Source: Macrophomina tecta
Lineage: Eukaryota > Ascomycota > Dothideomycetes > Botryosphaeriales > Botryosphaeriaceae
NCBI GenBank assembly: GCA_024180945.1
Contig: JAKSGN010000034.1
Coordinates: 179,599 to 243,598, forward strand
Length of the DNA stretch: 64,000 nt
Direction: 5' to 3'
Shown: piece by piece, positions 31,050 through 42,208 of the stretch
Layout of the letters: each line of letters begins with the position of its first letter
Numbering within the stretch: the first letter of the stretch is position 1
The notes under the pieces: generated by a model
What the model was told of the DNA's origin: nothing
What the model saw: the letters and a program-made list of their open reading frames with translations, nothing else
The model's database searches: none
Made by a program: the position numbers and the translations under genes

Positions 31050-32192
31050 ATCACTTCCAAAGTCGTTATTCATCGTTTGATCACCGTATAAGCGTCTCAT
31101 ACGCTTATAACGTCCTCTCTGCGGCATCCAGAAGGACACCGTGTTGTTGCACCCTGTTGTAACACATTGTGACCGTGCGACGGCTTTCCTCCACGCGTCA
31201 TCTCATCAACAATCATCACGACACGACTATTTGCCTCATCACTGAGCATCCTAAGTGTCTGATACATGTTCCTGGCTAGCTCCAACCCTTGTTTGGTTAG
31301 CTGTACCACGCCTCTTGACGAATAACGCTTGTTTGTCGCCCACCATGTCTTCGAAGCCAATCATCGTCCTCAAGTCGTCACAAGACTGGAATGAATGGTT
31401 CTTCATCGTCCAATCGCGTGCTAAGAAAGCTCGTGTATTCAACTACATCGACCCAACTAAGGACACACGTCCACAACAACCAATCGCGCCCACCAAGCCT
31501 CCACTGCCTACGGGTGAAATCACCGACGCTGCTCGTGAGGAGCACAAGTGGAAGCGCGAGGACTATAAGGAGGACAAGAAGGAGTACGATAGGCAGATAC
31601 GAGAACTCAATGACCTCTCATCGCTCATTGAGGGCTCAGTGTCTCAGCCGTTGCTGCCGCTCCTGCGCAAGATCGAGGACTCTCATCCGTATGCGCAGTT
31701 GCGCGCCTTGCAAGCACGACTCCAACCTTCTGTCTCTACACAACAGGAGTTCGTTCTCAATAAGCTCCGCGAGCTTGAGAAGCCTCCAACTGCTCAGGGC
31801 ACCGAAAAGTGGCTCACACAGTGGGAGGAGTGTGTATTCAAAGCACGCTCTCTCGGCCTCTCTGACGTCGAAGGCTCACGAGGAGTAAACGCATTCCTCA
31901 AGCCTATCATGCAACACGACTCAGAATACGCCAGCCCTATCCTTCGTGAGCTACGACTGGGTACCAAGACGCTTGACGTTTCAGATGTCATTGTCGACTA
32001 TCGTGAGCATGCTCGCCAGAAGCAAGCACTCACAATGAACAAGACTCGTACGACCTTCGCAGCCACTCTACGAGGTGACGAGCAGCCTAAGAAGCCCCTC
32101 AAGTGCCTCTGTGGTGACTATCACTGGTATTACCTATGCTTCTACCTTAACCCGAACGCGCCTGATCGTCCTGCCGACTTTAAACCTAACAA

Positions 32193-35010
32193 CAGTGTGA
32201 AAAATGGACGGATCGGAAAACACCGATCCGTCCGAATCCGTCCAAAGTGGCGTTGATCCGGATCTAGCGTGGATTGGATAATCCGTCCATTTTGATCCAC
32301 TGGGGTATTGTGGCGCAAGCCATCGCTATCTACATCCTCATTTAGCGATTCCCCTGAATGAAGCTGTCAAAGCTTTACGCCTTTATAACGATCCGGATTT
32401 CGTATCTTCTCCTTAATATTAACAAGCTTTACACCTCCATCTAACGACAATTGTCAGTGGTATTCTACTATAAGAGAAGCTTCAGAATTGTACAATTATC
32501 AACCCCCTACAATGGCGCCTCTATCTACACAATCGGTGGCACCGTCATCCCCATCACTCGCCAGTACTTCCTGTATTGCCTCCAATATATCGACTCCTAC
32601 GGACGAGCTCACATTTGATTCAGAATAGAGTAATAAAGCGCGAGCCGGCGAGGCTACTCCATTTAAAAAATCCCGGTTCAACTACAACTCGGTCGACTGG
32701 GGGCGACTACCTAGGTTCAGCATTCCTATTACACAGCTCACAGGCAAGCTCAGCTCGGGCATCTAGGAAGTTAGTATACCGACTAAAGATTCCAAATCTT
32801 CGAATCGTTGGTGGTTATGTCTTCGCTGCCACAATACTAAAGGTGTACGTCCTAGGCACCACTACAATATTAAGCGTGGAAGTGCGAATGTAACAAAACA
32901 CATCCGCCAAGTTCATGGCGAAACCTTCAATAAAGAGAAGGAGATTGTACCGTTCAAGCGGAAGGATACGTCAGTACCAGCAGGCTTAAATACTAATGAG
33001 CCTCGTGAGCAAGCAATCCTGAATAAGTTGGCACTGGCGTTCGATAAGGGTACTTTTCAGAAGCTTCTTATTCGGTAGATTATCTACAATAACGTATCGT
33101 TTCGGCAAGTCGACAGTGAAGTTTTCCGCGAGTTTATTACTTATCTCTTACCGCGTGCAAGAGATGCAATGCCCTGCGGACCAACTATAAGGCACTGGAT
33201 TCTGAAAGGATATGGACTTCATAAGGCAGTAGTCAAAAAAGAGCTGCAGAATACTATCAGCAAGATTCATATCTCGTTTAACCTCTAGACATCCGGCAAT
33301 TATATCTCCCTAAACGGCATCGTTGCTCACTTTATCAATATAAAGTTTGAATCCCAATCTATCCTTCTGGCGACACCTGAGAAATCTGACTCCCATGCAG
33401 GTGGGGAGGTTGCAGAGCAGGTTATCCGGGTAATCAAAGATTTCGGCATCCAAGACAAGCTCGGCTTCTTCGTTTTAGACAACGCTCCGAATAACGATAC
33501 GGCGATGCAGTTCATTGCAGATGAGTTCAATTTTAATCCGAATAAGCGTCGCCTGCGCTGCGCAGGCCATATTATCAACCTAATCGCTCGCCATCTCTTG
33601 TTCGGCTTTGACGAGAATCTCTTTAAGCTCGACGACTCAGTACCGGCGAACTTAAAGGAAGAATTAAGGCAGTAGAGAAGAACTAGACCGGTTGGCAGGG
33701 CTCATAATCTCATCGTCTAGACGTACGCAAGTCCTTAGAGGCGAAACCAGTGGCATACTACTCAACTTAAGTACTTCAAAACCATCGTGGATCCAAATGA
33801 ATGGCATATAATGAAGACGCGCGAGCTTCACCGAAGCAACGACACTCGCTAAAACAGCGTATACGATAAGATTCTAACACTCCTAAAGCTCCGAGCTCCT
33901 TTTGAGGAATTTATTGCATCTAAGCGAGAACGGGCTGGAAAGGAGAAGACTAGAGGACGCTGGGCTAAAGATAAAGATGCTGCGCAGAATGCTATCCTAA
34001 GAGACACGCTCGAGGCAGAAGACTAGAATATCTTAACACAGTACGCAAAACTGCTCGAGCCATGCTGGAGTGCTACAATGGACCTCCAAGGCCAGCCAGG
34101 TGACGGCAAATCCTGTGGACTCAGTAATGTTCAGATGAACCTCGAATGTAACGTTAAGGAGTTCACGGCCGCGTACAAACGCTACAAGCATGCCCCGCCA
34201 GCTACATCTAAAGAACAATAGCATTTCGCCACCCAGATCAAGCTTGCGCTTGACAAGGCCGAGGAGTACTATGCAAAGCTCGGTGGCTCACCTACATACC
34301 TAGCAGCAACTGTGCTACATCCTGGCTATACCTAGAAGTTCATCGAGTCTCAATAGGCAAACAACAAGTCCTGGATTACTACCGGAAAAAGAGCAGTCAA
34401 ATCACTATAGAACTCTGCCTATAAGCAACAACCAGTCTCAGAGGCTATCTCACCGCTAAAGAAGACTAAGCGAGAACTAAATACGATAGAGGCATACCGC
34501 ATAAGGGGTTTGGCTAAAGCTCGAAGCCAATCTCGCAAGGTAGTTGCTACAGATGAGTTCGACCGTTATAACAACCAAGCGCAAGTTGATACCGAAAATC
34601 CACTGCATTAGTGGCGTACTATTGGAGCCACCGAGTATCCTCATCTTACACAAATGACTTTCGACATGCTCTCAATTCCGGCGATAAGCGATGAGCCTGA
34701 GCGAGTGTTCAGCAGGCTTGGCTTTATAATAACGAAGCGCCGCAATCATCTTAAGCAGAGCACAATACAAGCTGCTCAGTGTTTACACTCTTGGGATAAG
34801 GCAAAGATTATTGATATCAGGAAGACAGCAATTTCATATGATTAGAGTCAAACTTCAGATAGACACTCACAATTTTAATTAGATTTTCAGTGGCTTAAGC
34901 TCAAGCGCCCCCATGGATCAAAATGGATTAGATCCAGCAATCCGTCCAAATCCGTCCAAGTGGCGTTTTGGATCTGGATCGGCCGATCCATCTGTCCATT
35001 TTTCACACTG
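32193..35010 (+). mobile_element. hAT transposon (2818 bp) with perfect 8-bp target duplication
   Basis: Terminal repeats CAGTGTGAAAAATGGAC are flanked by CCTAACAA on both sides (32185-32192 and 35011-35018). Subterminal GATCCGTCC-type repeats are present at both ends. Family distinct from the 15195 element. Confidence 0.95.
32512..34845 (+). pseudogene. hAT transposase with 14 in-frame stops but no frameshift
   Basis: From ATG 32512 one frame can be followed for about 777 codons to TAG 34843. Recognisable parts: a basic/BED-like region (WLCLRCHN ... VTKHIRQVH), the core (FFVLDNAPNNDTA, RRLRCAGHIINLIARHLLFG), and the hATC end (MTFDMLSIPAISDEPERVFS). Internal stops are at 32626, 32764, 33076, 33286, 33673, 33718, 33736, 33850, 34024, 34219, 34333, 34354, 34408 and 34609. 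All are TAG except TAA at 33850. Most fall where relatives have Trp, as expected if TGG became TAG by RIP (C to T in CpA on the minus strand). Dead copy. Confidence 0.85.
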
Positions 35011-36040
35011 CCTAACAAGAAGGTTCAGGACAAGATCCTCAAGCTCATGAAGAATGACAAGATCAAAGCACAGGTGGAAACTGCCCTCGAGCGCGGCTCG
35101 CCGCCAACACCTCATATACAGGGCAACAAGCAGCAAAAGGGTAAGGGCAAGGAGCCCAAGCCTAATGCGCCTGCCAGTGAGGACAATAGTGATGACGAGC
35201 AAGGCTCTATCAAGTCCTTTGCAGCTATTATTGCACAGTCATTCGTTGCTCAACGAGACTCACGTCCAACCACGTTGGAGCTCTCGTGGATTGCCGACAC
35301 TGGCACCACTCATCACGTGTGCAACAAATACATGCGTAAGAGATTTACCAAGACACGCAACGCAGGCCCAGATGATTATATTATCTGTGGCAACACGCGT
35401 GCACCAGTTAAGAGCTTTGGCAATGTTACCGTCAATACCAGCAATGGTAAAACGAGCAAGGTTATCACCCTGCGTGATGTAGCATACGTCCCATCGTTTA
35501 TGGGAAACCTCGTCTCTATTGCTAAGTGCAATGAGAAAGGCGTTCACATGGATACCAAGAGACCCCGTCTCTATAAGGACAACACTACGGTATGCGTCCT
35601 TACACCTTCTGAAGGTCAGTTCTTCCTTGAACTGCACCGAGCAGAGCCCTTATCGGCTATCACGAGCGCTGCGGCCACCCGTAGTCTCCCAGCTGAACAG
35701 TGGCATGGAGTCTTTGCTCATGCCAACCACCATGCCATCAAGGCATTGCCCACGGCAGTCACTGGCGCAACGTTCACCAACAGCGTTATGCCCACACACT
35801 GCGACGTTTGCGCGCGTGCGAAAGCTCATCAGCTTATCGCGCGAGACTCATCACCAGAGGAAGCTCGCAACGAGCCGTTCTTCCGAGTCTCATCTGACCT
35901 CATTCAGATGACTCCTGCTTACAACCAACACGAGTGGATCACTCATATCGAGTGTACAAAGAGCAACTACGCCTTTACCCGCACCCATGTGCTTAAATCA
36001 GACTGCAACACGCTTATCCTCGACATTCTAAGCATGATTG

Positions 36041-36825
36041 AGGACACGTCAACGTGCACGGAAATGAGGAGGCCGACAGACTTGCTAAACAAGCAACGTT
36101 AATCCCTCCTATAACAGAAGACACTTCTGTTGCATTCTACGGAATGCAACTAAAAGAAGTCCTCTACAACGAGTGGAAAAGCCAGCTCTTATCAGTCCCC
36201 AGCTCAGCCTACAGTAAAGCATTTACCTGGAAGATAAAGAGGAAGCTGATCGCCCCTACTACGGTAAGGGAAACAGCTTCCTCCTTCTACCAGCTGAAGA
36301 TTGGACACGGATACTTCAAGTCCTATCTCTACCGTTTTAACCATGTAGAGGATGATAGATGCTACTGCTCTGGTACGGCAAAACAAACACCGAGACATCT
36401 CCTCTTAGACTGTTATTTATATAGAGCTGAAAGGCTCTCTATAAAAGACGCTCTGGAGAAACCTATTCTTAATCTTACGGACCTATTCACTACAAATAAA
36501 GGCGCTCAAGCAACAGCTGAGTTTCTTAGAAAAACCAAGATATCTACGCGCCGGTGGATTCTTAACAACACGCCCGACGGGGTTTAAATACGTCCGACGC
36601 TTACACTCCTTTGTTTTCTATTACTATTCTCTTATACTATCTCCTTAGAGGCCTGCCTCTCGTTTGGCTTTTAAGTCTACTATTCCTTGTGCTCTCCTAG
36701 AATGCTTCTTTTACAAGGAGCCTCTAGAAAATATATAACTAGAAACGGCTTCTAAAGCCCGTCTTTGATAGTCTCTGACTCAAGAAGGACGTTAAACTAA
36801 ATAAATAAATAAATAAATAAATAAA
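36041..36825 (+). mobile_element. 5'-truncated LINE insertion with AAAT tail
   Basis: It starts within the RNase H domain (VHGNEEADRLAKQATLIPP) and runs to the protein end NNTPDGV, a 3' UTR and an (AAAT)n tail at about 36800-36825. It is nearly identical to 47819-48590 on the other strand; within the open frame only PPIT/PPTI differs. The left flank is copia integrase and the right flank a helicase fragment, with no target duplication. Confidence 0.9.
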
Positions 36826-37487
36826 GGCCCAGCACATTGTATGCAAAGAAACTATACCTCCCCTTGCTCTGTGGTTTTCTGGTCCGAGCGTCCCAAGAGC
36901 AGTGAGAGCACTGTCTTTTGAGAAATTGCAGGCCGAGTGGACGGTGATGCCGTTGATCCTTGCCGCCGCCGTCCCCGACGTCGCCGGCACCAGAAGACGG
37001 TGGGATATCCCCCTGCTGGCAAACAGCTCGGCGACGGCCTCGATGACGCGCGACTTTCCGGTGCCGCCTTCGCCTCCGATGAATTGGCAGAGCTGAGGAG
37101 TCTCGCTCTCGTCGCGCCGAACTCGGTCTAGCTGGCGGCACATGAGTCGGAGGGCGATGCTCTGTCGATGATTGAGCGCGAACTGCTGGGCCAGCTGCCT
37201 CCCCGCCTCGCAGAAGGATGTGGACGGGCCGAACTGGACGCTGGTCGATGGTCCTGTGCCCCACGCCAGAGTCTCCGAGTCTGCGTCCGTGATATGGACG
37301 TCTTCCTCCCCGAAACCGTTCAGCGCACTGTAGACGGCCGCACGGTGGGCGGTCGCGTTATTATCTGTCGAATTTGGGTGGGCCTCAGGCCCGAACTCGG
37401 TGAGGTCAGAAGAGAGAATCGAATTTCTGTCTGTGTACTTCTGCCTGTCAATTCGAACGAAGGAGAATGAATGTCTTAAATACATGA
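36826..37487 (-). pseudogene. PIF1-like helicase fragment, Helitron type
   Basis: The minus strand encodes HRQSIALRLMCRQLDRVRRD, FIGGEGGTGKSRVIEAVAEL (Walker A), SRGISHRLLVPATSGTAAAR and ITVHSACNF, the start of the PIF1/Helitron helicase domain. It ends abruptly where the LINE tail starts (SLHTMCW). No rolling-circle replication domain is in the window. Helicases of this kind unwind DNA during rolling-circle transposition. Confidence 0.7.
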
Positions 37488-37633
37488 AACTAGAGTGATA
37501 TAACCGAGGAAATCAGAGTATCCGAGGAAGTGTAGAGCATCCGAGGTGTAGGGGAGCACCGAGGAAGGAATCAATATGGAGCCTAAGGAAGCAATATCAA
37601 GAGATGCCTGAAAAACAATGGGATTCTGGTTGA

Positions 37634-37835
37634 CACCTACTATTTAGCGCAGAGGCATGCTCTTTATACAAGATAACGCGTCTATCCATACGGCTATTAA
37701 AGTGCGCAATTGGTTTGAAGAAAAGCGTATAAACGTTATTCGTTTGCCAGCCTGCAGTCCGGATTTAAATCTAATCGAACACATCTGGTTTCATTTGAAA
37801 GCAAAGGTTCTAGAACTTTATCTAGAACTAAATAA
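37634..37835 (+). pseudogene. Tc1/mariner DDE fragment
   Basis: FIQDNASIHTAIKVRNWFEE, VIRLPACSPDLNLIEHIWFH and LKAKVLEL are the C-terminal part of a Tc1-type DDE transposase (DNA-x-H and SPDLNPIEH-type motifs). Only about 65 residues remain. From 37836 to 38142 I see no clear feature. Confidence 0.75.
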
Positions 37836-38359
37836 CGCACGTGGGGGCGAGGATATATGTAACGAGCGGGCCTCTGCCTCTAAGGTTCCAAACACCAAAG
37901 AGGGAGAAAACCTGTCGAAGGGTTTCCTTGAGTGGGTACAAGAAGAGGGTGAGAGCAAGTCGAACACGTGACGAGACTGAGCACTGCGTGCGAAGGCCGT
38001 GTTACCAATAGAGTCCAAATTCTATTGTTGAAGTTGACCACGAAGGTCAAAGCTATCTAAGGAGTGTGGTTTATATACAAGTAGGAAAGTGTATACAATC
38101 TAGTGGTGCTGTTGCGAGCCCAGCTCCAGAGGGCTCGAGGTTGATGATGATGATGAATTCATAGTCCGTCCCAGCCGCCGAAGGCAGCTATGCGGCATGC
38201 GGCCGGCGCCACTGCGCCCGCTAGGCCCGTTCGAGTCTAAGCGAGGCAGTGGAGCTTGGCCCACTCTCTATCTATTCTGCATACCTCTACATGTCTCTTG
38301 GCGCTGCAGCTTCTCGCAGTGCCAGGTGCCTCCGTAAACTATCCCGTCTTCCTCCAGTG

Positions 38360-41300
38360 TCAAGCTTCATGCTGTGGGCGCGATGTCGCTCCGAATTGCC
38401 CGAGGAGCTTGGTTGCCATCATGAATTTTGCTGCTGCTATGGCTGTGCTGCGCTGGCTCAGCAGCTTCCTTAGGTCCGCTGACCAGCATCTCCGCCCCCT
38501 TCCATCCGGCGTACGAAAGGAGAGTCTCAGCTCGTCGAACTTGCTGCACATGTACAGCACGTGGCTAACGGTCTGCAGCCCACGCCCGCAGTCGCATTCA
38601 CCAGATATTATACCTGGTACGCGTCTCTGATGGAGGAAGTGTCTTAGCCCGATCTTGCCCGTTCTCATCTGTACTATCAACGAGCTTAGGGCCCTTGGCG
38701 TGCCCCGGTAGAGTGCTAAGATCTTCCTACTCGGCTCCGGAGCTACTTTAAAGAGCTGCCTGCCTCGTTCGCTATCGCGCCAGGTCTGTTTCCATTCGTC
38801 CATTACCATCTGGTTGATGGCTTGCTTAAGTGCTGCCACCAAGCTCGTTCGTGTATTTGGCTGCGTTCTATGCTCTACAGCGCGGCCCTCCCGGGCTGCC
38901 GCTTTAGCGAGTTTGTCAGCCTCTTCGTTGCCCGGCACTCCCTGGTGCGCGGGGATCCAGCGGAAGCCCACAGATGCACCCTTCTGCCGGAGCCCTGTCA
39001 GCTTCGCGATGATGGAGCTCAGTAGATATTGCCCGGACTGCTCGCCAGGTGTCACGAGTGCGCGCAGCGTTGCTTGATTGTCAGTGAAAACAACTATCTT
39101 TTGCTTGCCATGAACCATCTCAGCTCCTGCGAGCTCGAGCGCCATTATTATGCCCTGGAGCTCCGCAGCAAAGACTGTCGTAGACTTTACCGTGCCCATA
39201 TACTTCGTGCGCCTCGTTTTTGCGGTGGGGGCGGTCGCCGCGGCACCGACATGTCCGTCTATTGCGCTGCCATCAGTGTAGATGGCCAGCGTACCCGTGT
39301 CTTTTCTAGTCTGATCGTGCTGAGATATCGCTAACTCGCGTGAGTTTGCTATGCACACGTCAGCTGGCTTCTGCCAAGGGGGGAAGAAGTGTGGCAGCCT
39401 CTGCTCAATATTGCTTAGCAGGCCGTCTAGCCGTTCGTTCCAGTGCTCCCTGATTCTAAGCATCGGGCTGCGCGTGTTCGGACAGTCGCGCTTTCTCGAG
39501 TCCCATGTGCGTTCCGTGAGCTGGATCAGTTGCCAGTATAGCGGTGTCGATGCCATCCGCAGGAGCGTCTCGCCCATGTGCTTTTTGACTACTTGCGCGG
39601 CGGGGAGTAGGAATAGCTCGATGTCGAGCGCCGCTTTTGATGTCGCTCTAAAGGCGCCGGCTATGATTCGAGCCGCCCGATATTGAATCGCTTCTACGGT
39701 GTCTGTAAGCCGGGCTTCTATCGATCTGCTGCGCTGATTTCCTATGGCACAGACGCTGCAGCAGTACAGAATCCGTGGTAGGACGATGGATCTGTAGATC
39801 TGACGCAGTCCCAGGGTGGGGATCCCCCACGTTGAACCCGCGATGCTTGATAGTGCTGCCAGTGTTGTAGTTGCTCGGGCTTGCAGCTGCTGGACATGCG
39901 TCTTGCCGCTCAGCTTCTGATCGAGGAACACTCCTAGGAAGCGGCAGCTGTCGCTGGGGCTGAGGTATCGACCTCCGAGGGTGATGCCTTGCTCCGTGTT
40001 AAACCGCGCGGGAGTCTTCGTAAAGTGCGTCAGTTCGTATTTCTTTACGGCAAAGACTGACGCGTGCTTAGCTGCCCATCTCTCCGCCTGGGCATGGGCT
40101 TTGGTGAGGAGTCGACAGTTCTCTTCAGTAGACGGGCTGATTGCGAGCAGATTCACGTCATCTATGTATCCGATTACCATGACTCCCTGTGCTGCGCATA
40201 TTTCGAGGAGGTCTGCATTGTAGAAGAGGTACAGCATTGGTGAGAGCGGCGAGCCTTGCGGGATGCCGGATGGGGTGCCGTAGCACGCCTCTGCGCCGTC
40301 GCTAAGCTTAAGTTTTGTCTGTCTTTCGGAGAGGAAGCTTCTGATCCACTCAAGCGCCCTACCGCCTATACGTCTTTTGCGCAAGTTGTGTAGGAGGCGG
40401 GGGTGAGAGACGTTGTCGTACGCGCCAGAAACGTCTAGCTGGAGGAGGGTTGCCACTCGCGGCTCTGCCGAGTTCCACGCGCTGTGCACCGTCTCGACCA
40501 GTAGGTGTACGGCTTGCTCGGTGGAGCGGCCGCGACGACGCCCAATGTGGCTCTGGGGTAGGAGATCGAAGCGCTCGACGAGGTAGCTCATGCGCCTCGC
40601 TATGATGGATTCCAGGATCTTGCCGATCGTGTTGGTGAGTGCGATTGGCCGGTAGGACTTGGGGTCCGTGTAGTCGTCTTTCTTGTGTTTACGGAGCGCC
40701 AGCGTGATCGACTGTCTAAACTGGCCTGGGCAGTGTCCCAGCCTCAGGCGTGCGTTGTACACCGTTGTAAGAGTGGGAATCAGGGCGGGTCCAAGCTGTT
40801 GGAGGATGCCATTCGGGATGCCGTCTGGGCCTGGTGCCTTCCACGGCTTCGCTCTCTGCATGGCCAGCCTCACCTCCTCCGCCGTGATGTCCGGCCAGGG
40901 CGTCTCTTGTGGGTAGATAGATCCTTCTATGTCAGACAGGTCCGCTTGCGGGGGCTCGGGGAAGAAGGCCTCCCGGAGGGTGTCGAGTTTCTCCTTTGGC
41001 TGTTCTGCATAGCTCGAGTCTGGCCTCCTTAGAGCTGGCATGTGGCTTGATTGGTTTGTTTCCCGGTTCTGAGCCCACTTGGCCAATCTCCAGATGCCGT
41101 TATCCTTTGTTGCTGCAGACTCGATCTTCGTCCGATGGTCCTGCTGCAGCGCTTTTTGAATCAGCCTGCCTTTCTTGTTCCTCGTCGAACGGTATCTCTC
41201 CCAGTCGTCCTCCGACCGTGTTCTCTGCCAGATCCTGCGCAGCCTCCGCGTCTCCATCTGGACCTCCTTGCACTCTTTCGTCCACCCTGATATCGACTGC

Positions 41301-42208
41301 GGCGATACTCGCAGCGGCGGGGTCGATGTTTCAATCGCCTCTTTGATGGCTTGGATCAGGGCGCCCGTGAGATTCTCGAGTGCCTCAACCGAGCGTGGCG
41401 GTTTTGTCGAAGGGAGGTTTTTCTCGAATGTCTGCTTGAGCTTCGTGGTGTCTGTACTTTTCCAGTTCGGCCTTGCTTCCAGTGGGCGCCTCGGCGGGGG
41501 CAGGTCCACAACCGTACTTATGGGAATGTGGTCCGAGTCTTGCTGGAGGTCCTCTCTCACCTGGCACTTGACTAGGTGCTCTAGAATGCCTGCCGTCATG
41601 AACGCCAGGTCTATGGTGGTTTGGGCGTCGTTTCTCGCGAAGGTGGGGATCGCCGGCGGAGAGGCTAGGTGCAGTGAGAAGCGCTCTAGCAGGTCAATGA
41701 GCTCGTCTGCCTCTCGATCCTGATGGCTGTACTTGGGTCCTGTCCAGAGCGGGTGGTGGAGATTGAAGTCGCCGAGCACGATGTGTTGGTCGGTCGGATG
41801 ATCTCGTAGGGCTTCTGCTAGCGCATGCAGTGAGCTCGTCGCCCCCGTCGTTCGCGCCGGGTTGTAGATGTTATGGATATGGACTGTGTCCCCTGCGTTG
41901 CTGCTGTTCGCGAGCTTGAGATGTAACGTGCATAGGTCGGATGTGTGGTAGGTCACCGTCCACGATGAGGGTGCTATCCGCTTGTTTACGAATATACATG
42001 TCCGGGCGGGCCCGTTTGGGTGTAGCAGCTCAAATTCTTTCTTTAGCGGATGGTGTGTCGTATTTCGGAAGGGGTTCTTCCACGGTTCTTGTAGGGCAAT
42101 GATGTCGAACTCGCGTGTCCGCCTGTCCCGGAAAAGGGGGGCCATCACCTTGGTCCTGGATCTCATGACGTTGTACTGCAGTATGGAGATCTGCCGGTCT
42201 TTAGTCAT
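38360..42208 (-). CDS. LINE ORF2: AP endonuclease, reverse transcriptase, RNase H (1282 aa)
   Basis: Uninterrupted frame. Endonuclease at residues 1 to about 230: ILQYNVMRSR, ALQEPW, LGDFNLHHPLW, DSDHIPIS. Reverse transcriptase at about 430-740: APGPDGIPNGILQQLG, YRPIALTNTIGKILE, LLQLDVSGAYDNVSHPRLL, GIPQGSPLSPMLY and the catalytic VIGYIDDVNLLA. RNase H at about 970-1100: LAIYTDGSAIDGHVG, AAELQGIIMALELA, VVFTDNQATLRAL, WIPAHQGVPGNEEADKLA. A CCHC end (CDCGRGLQTVSHVLYMC) follows. All key residues are present, so this copy may be active. Nicks target DNA and copies its RNA there. Its ATG overlaps the ORF1 stop. Confidence 0.93.
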   Translation of the reverse strand: MTKDRQISILQYNVMRSRTKVMAPLFRDRRTREFDIIALQEPWKNPFRNTTHHPLKKEFELLHPNGPARTCIFVNKRIAPSSWTVTYHTSDLCTLHLKLANSSNAGDTVHIHNIYNPARTTGATSSLHALAEALRDHPTDQHIVLGDFNLHHPLWTGPKYSHQDREADELIDLLERFSLHLASPPAIPTFARNDAQTTIDLAFMTAGILEHLVKCQVREDLQQDSDHIPISTVVDLPPPRRPLEARPNWKSTDTTKLKQTFEKNLPSTKPPRSVEALENLTGALIQAIKEAIETSTPPLRVSPQSISGWTKECKEVQMETRRLRRIWQRTRSEDDWERYRSTRNKKGRLIQKALQQDHRTKIESAATKDNGIWRLAKWAQNRETNQSSHMPALRRPDSSYAEQPKEKLDTLREAFFPEPPQADLSDIEGSIYPQETPWPDITAEEVRLAMQRAKPWKAPGPDGIPNGILQQLGPALIPTLTTVYNARLRLGHCPGQFRQSITLALRKHKKDDYTDPKSYRPIALTNTIGKILESIIARRMSYLVERFDLLPQSHIGRRRGRSTEQAVHLLVETVHSAWNSAEPRVATLLQLDVSGAYDNVSHPRLLHNLRKRRIGGRALEWIRSFLSERQTKLKLSDGAEACYGTPSGIPQGSPLSPMLYLFYNADLLEICAAQGVMVIGYIDDVNLLAISPSTEENCRLLTKAHAQAERWAAKHASVFAVKKYELTHFTKTPARFNTEQGITLGGRYLSPSDSCRFLGVFLDQKLSGKTHVQQLQARATTTLAALSSIAGSTWGIPTLGLRQIYRSIVLPRILYCCSVCAIGNQRSRSIEARLTDTVEAIQYRAARIIAGAFRATSKAALDIELFLLPAAQVVKKHMGETLLRMASTPLYWQLIQLTERTWDSRKRDCPNTRSPMLRIREHWNERLDGLLSNIEQRLPHFFPPWQKPADVCIANSRELAISQHDQTRKDTGTLAIYTDGSAIDGHVGAAATAPTAKTRRTKYMGTVKSTTVFAAELQGIIMALELAGAEMVHGKQKIVVFTDNQATLRALVTPGEQSGQYLLSSIIAKLTGLRQKGASVGFRWIPAHQGVPGNEEADKLAKAAAREGRAVEHRTQPNTRTSLVAALKQAINQMVMDEWKQTWRDSERGRQLFKVAPEPSRKILALYRGTPRALSSLIVQMRTGKIGLRHFLHQRRVPGIISGECDCGRGLQTVSHVLYMCSKFDELRLSFRTPDGRGRRCWSADLRKLLSQRSTAIAAAKFMMATKLLGQFGATSRPQHEA

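Larger units (their letters stand above)
30889..36040 (+). mobile_element. Copia retrotransposon, 5' part, carrying a nested hAT
   Basis: 5' LTR, primer site, gag and the start of pol are present. A 2.8-kb hAT sits inside, and the element breaks off at 36041 where a LINE 3' end starts. No 3' LTR was found. Confidence 0.85.
31345..36040 (+). pseudogene. Copia gag-pol, interrupted by hAT and truncated
   Basis: ATG 31345 opens gag (KPIIVLKSSQDWNEWFFIVQ), with a UBN2-like helical part and a degenerate knuckle (CLCGDYHWYYLC). The hAT at 32193-35010 splits the frame; removing it plus one target copy takes out 2826 bp, a multiple of three, and the frame continues at 35019. Then come the aspartic protease (LSWIADTGTTHHVC, active Asp-Thr-Gly) and the gag-pre-integrase/zinc region (HANHHAIKALP ... 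HCDVCARAK). Coding stops at 36040 early in integrase, joined to LINE DNA. Not functional as it stands. Confidence 0.85.
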
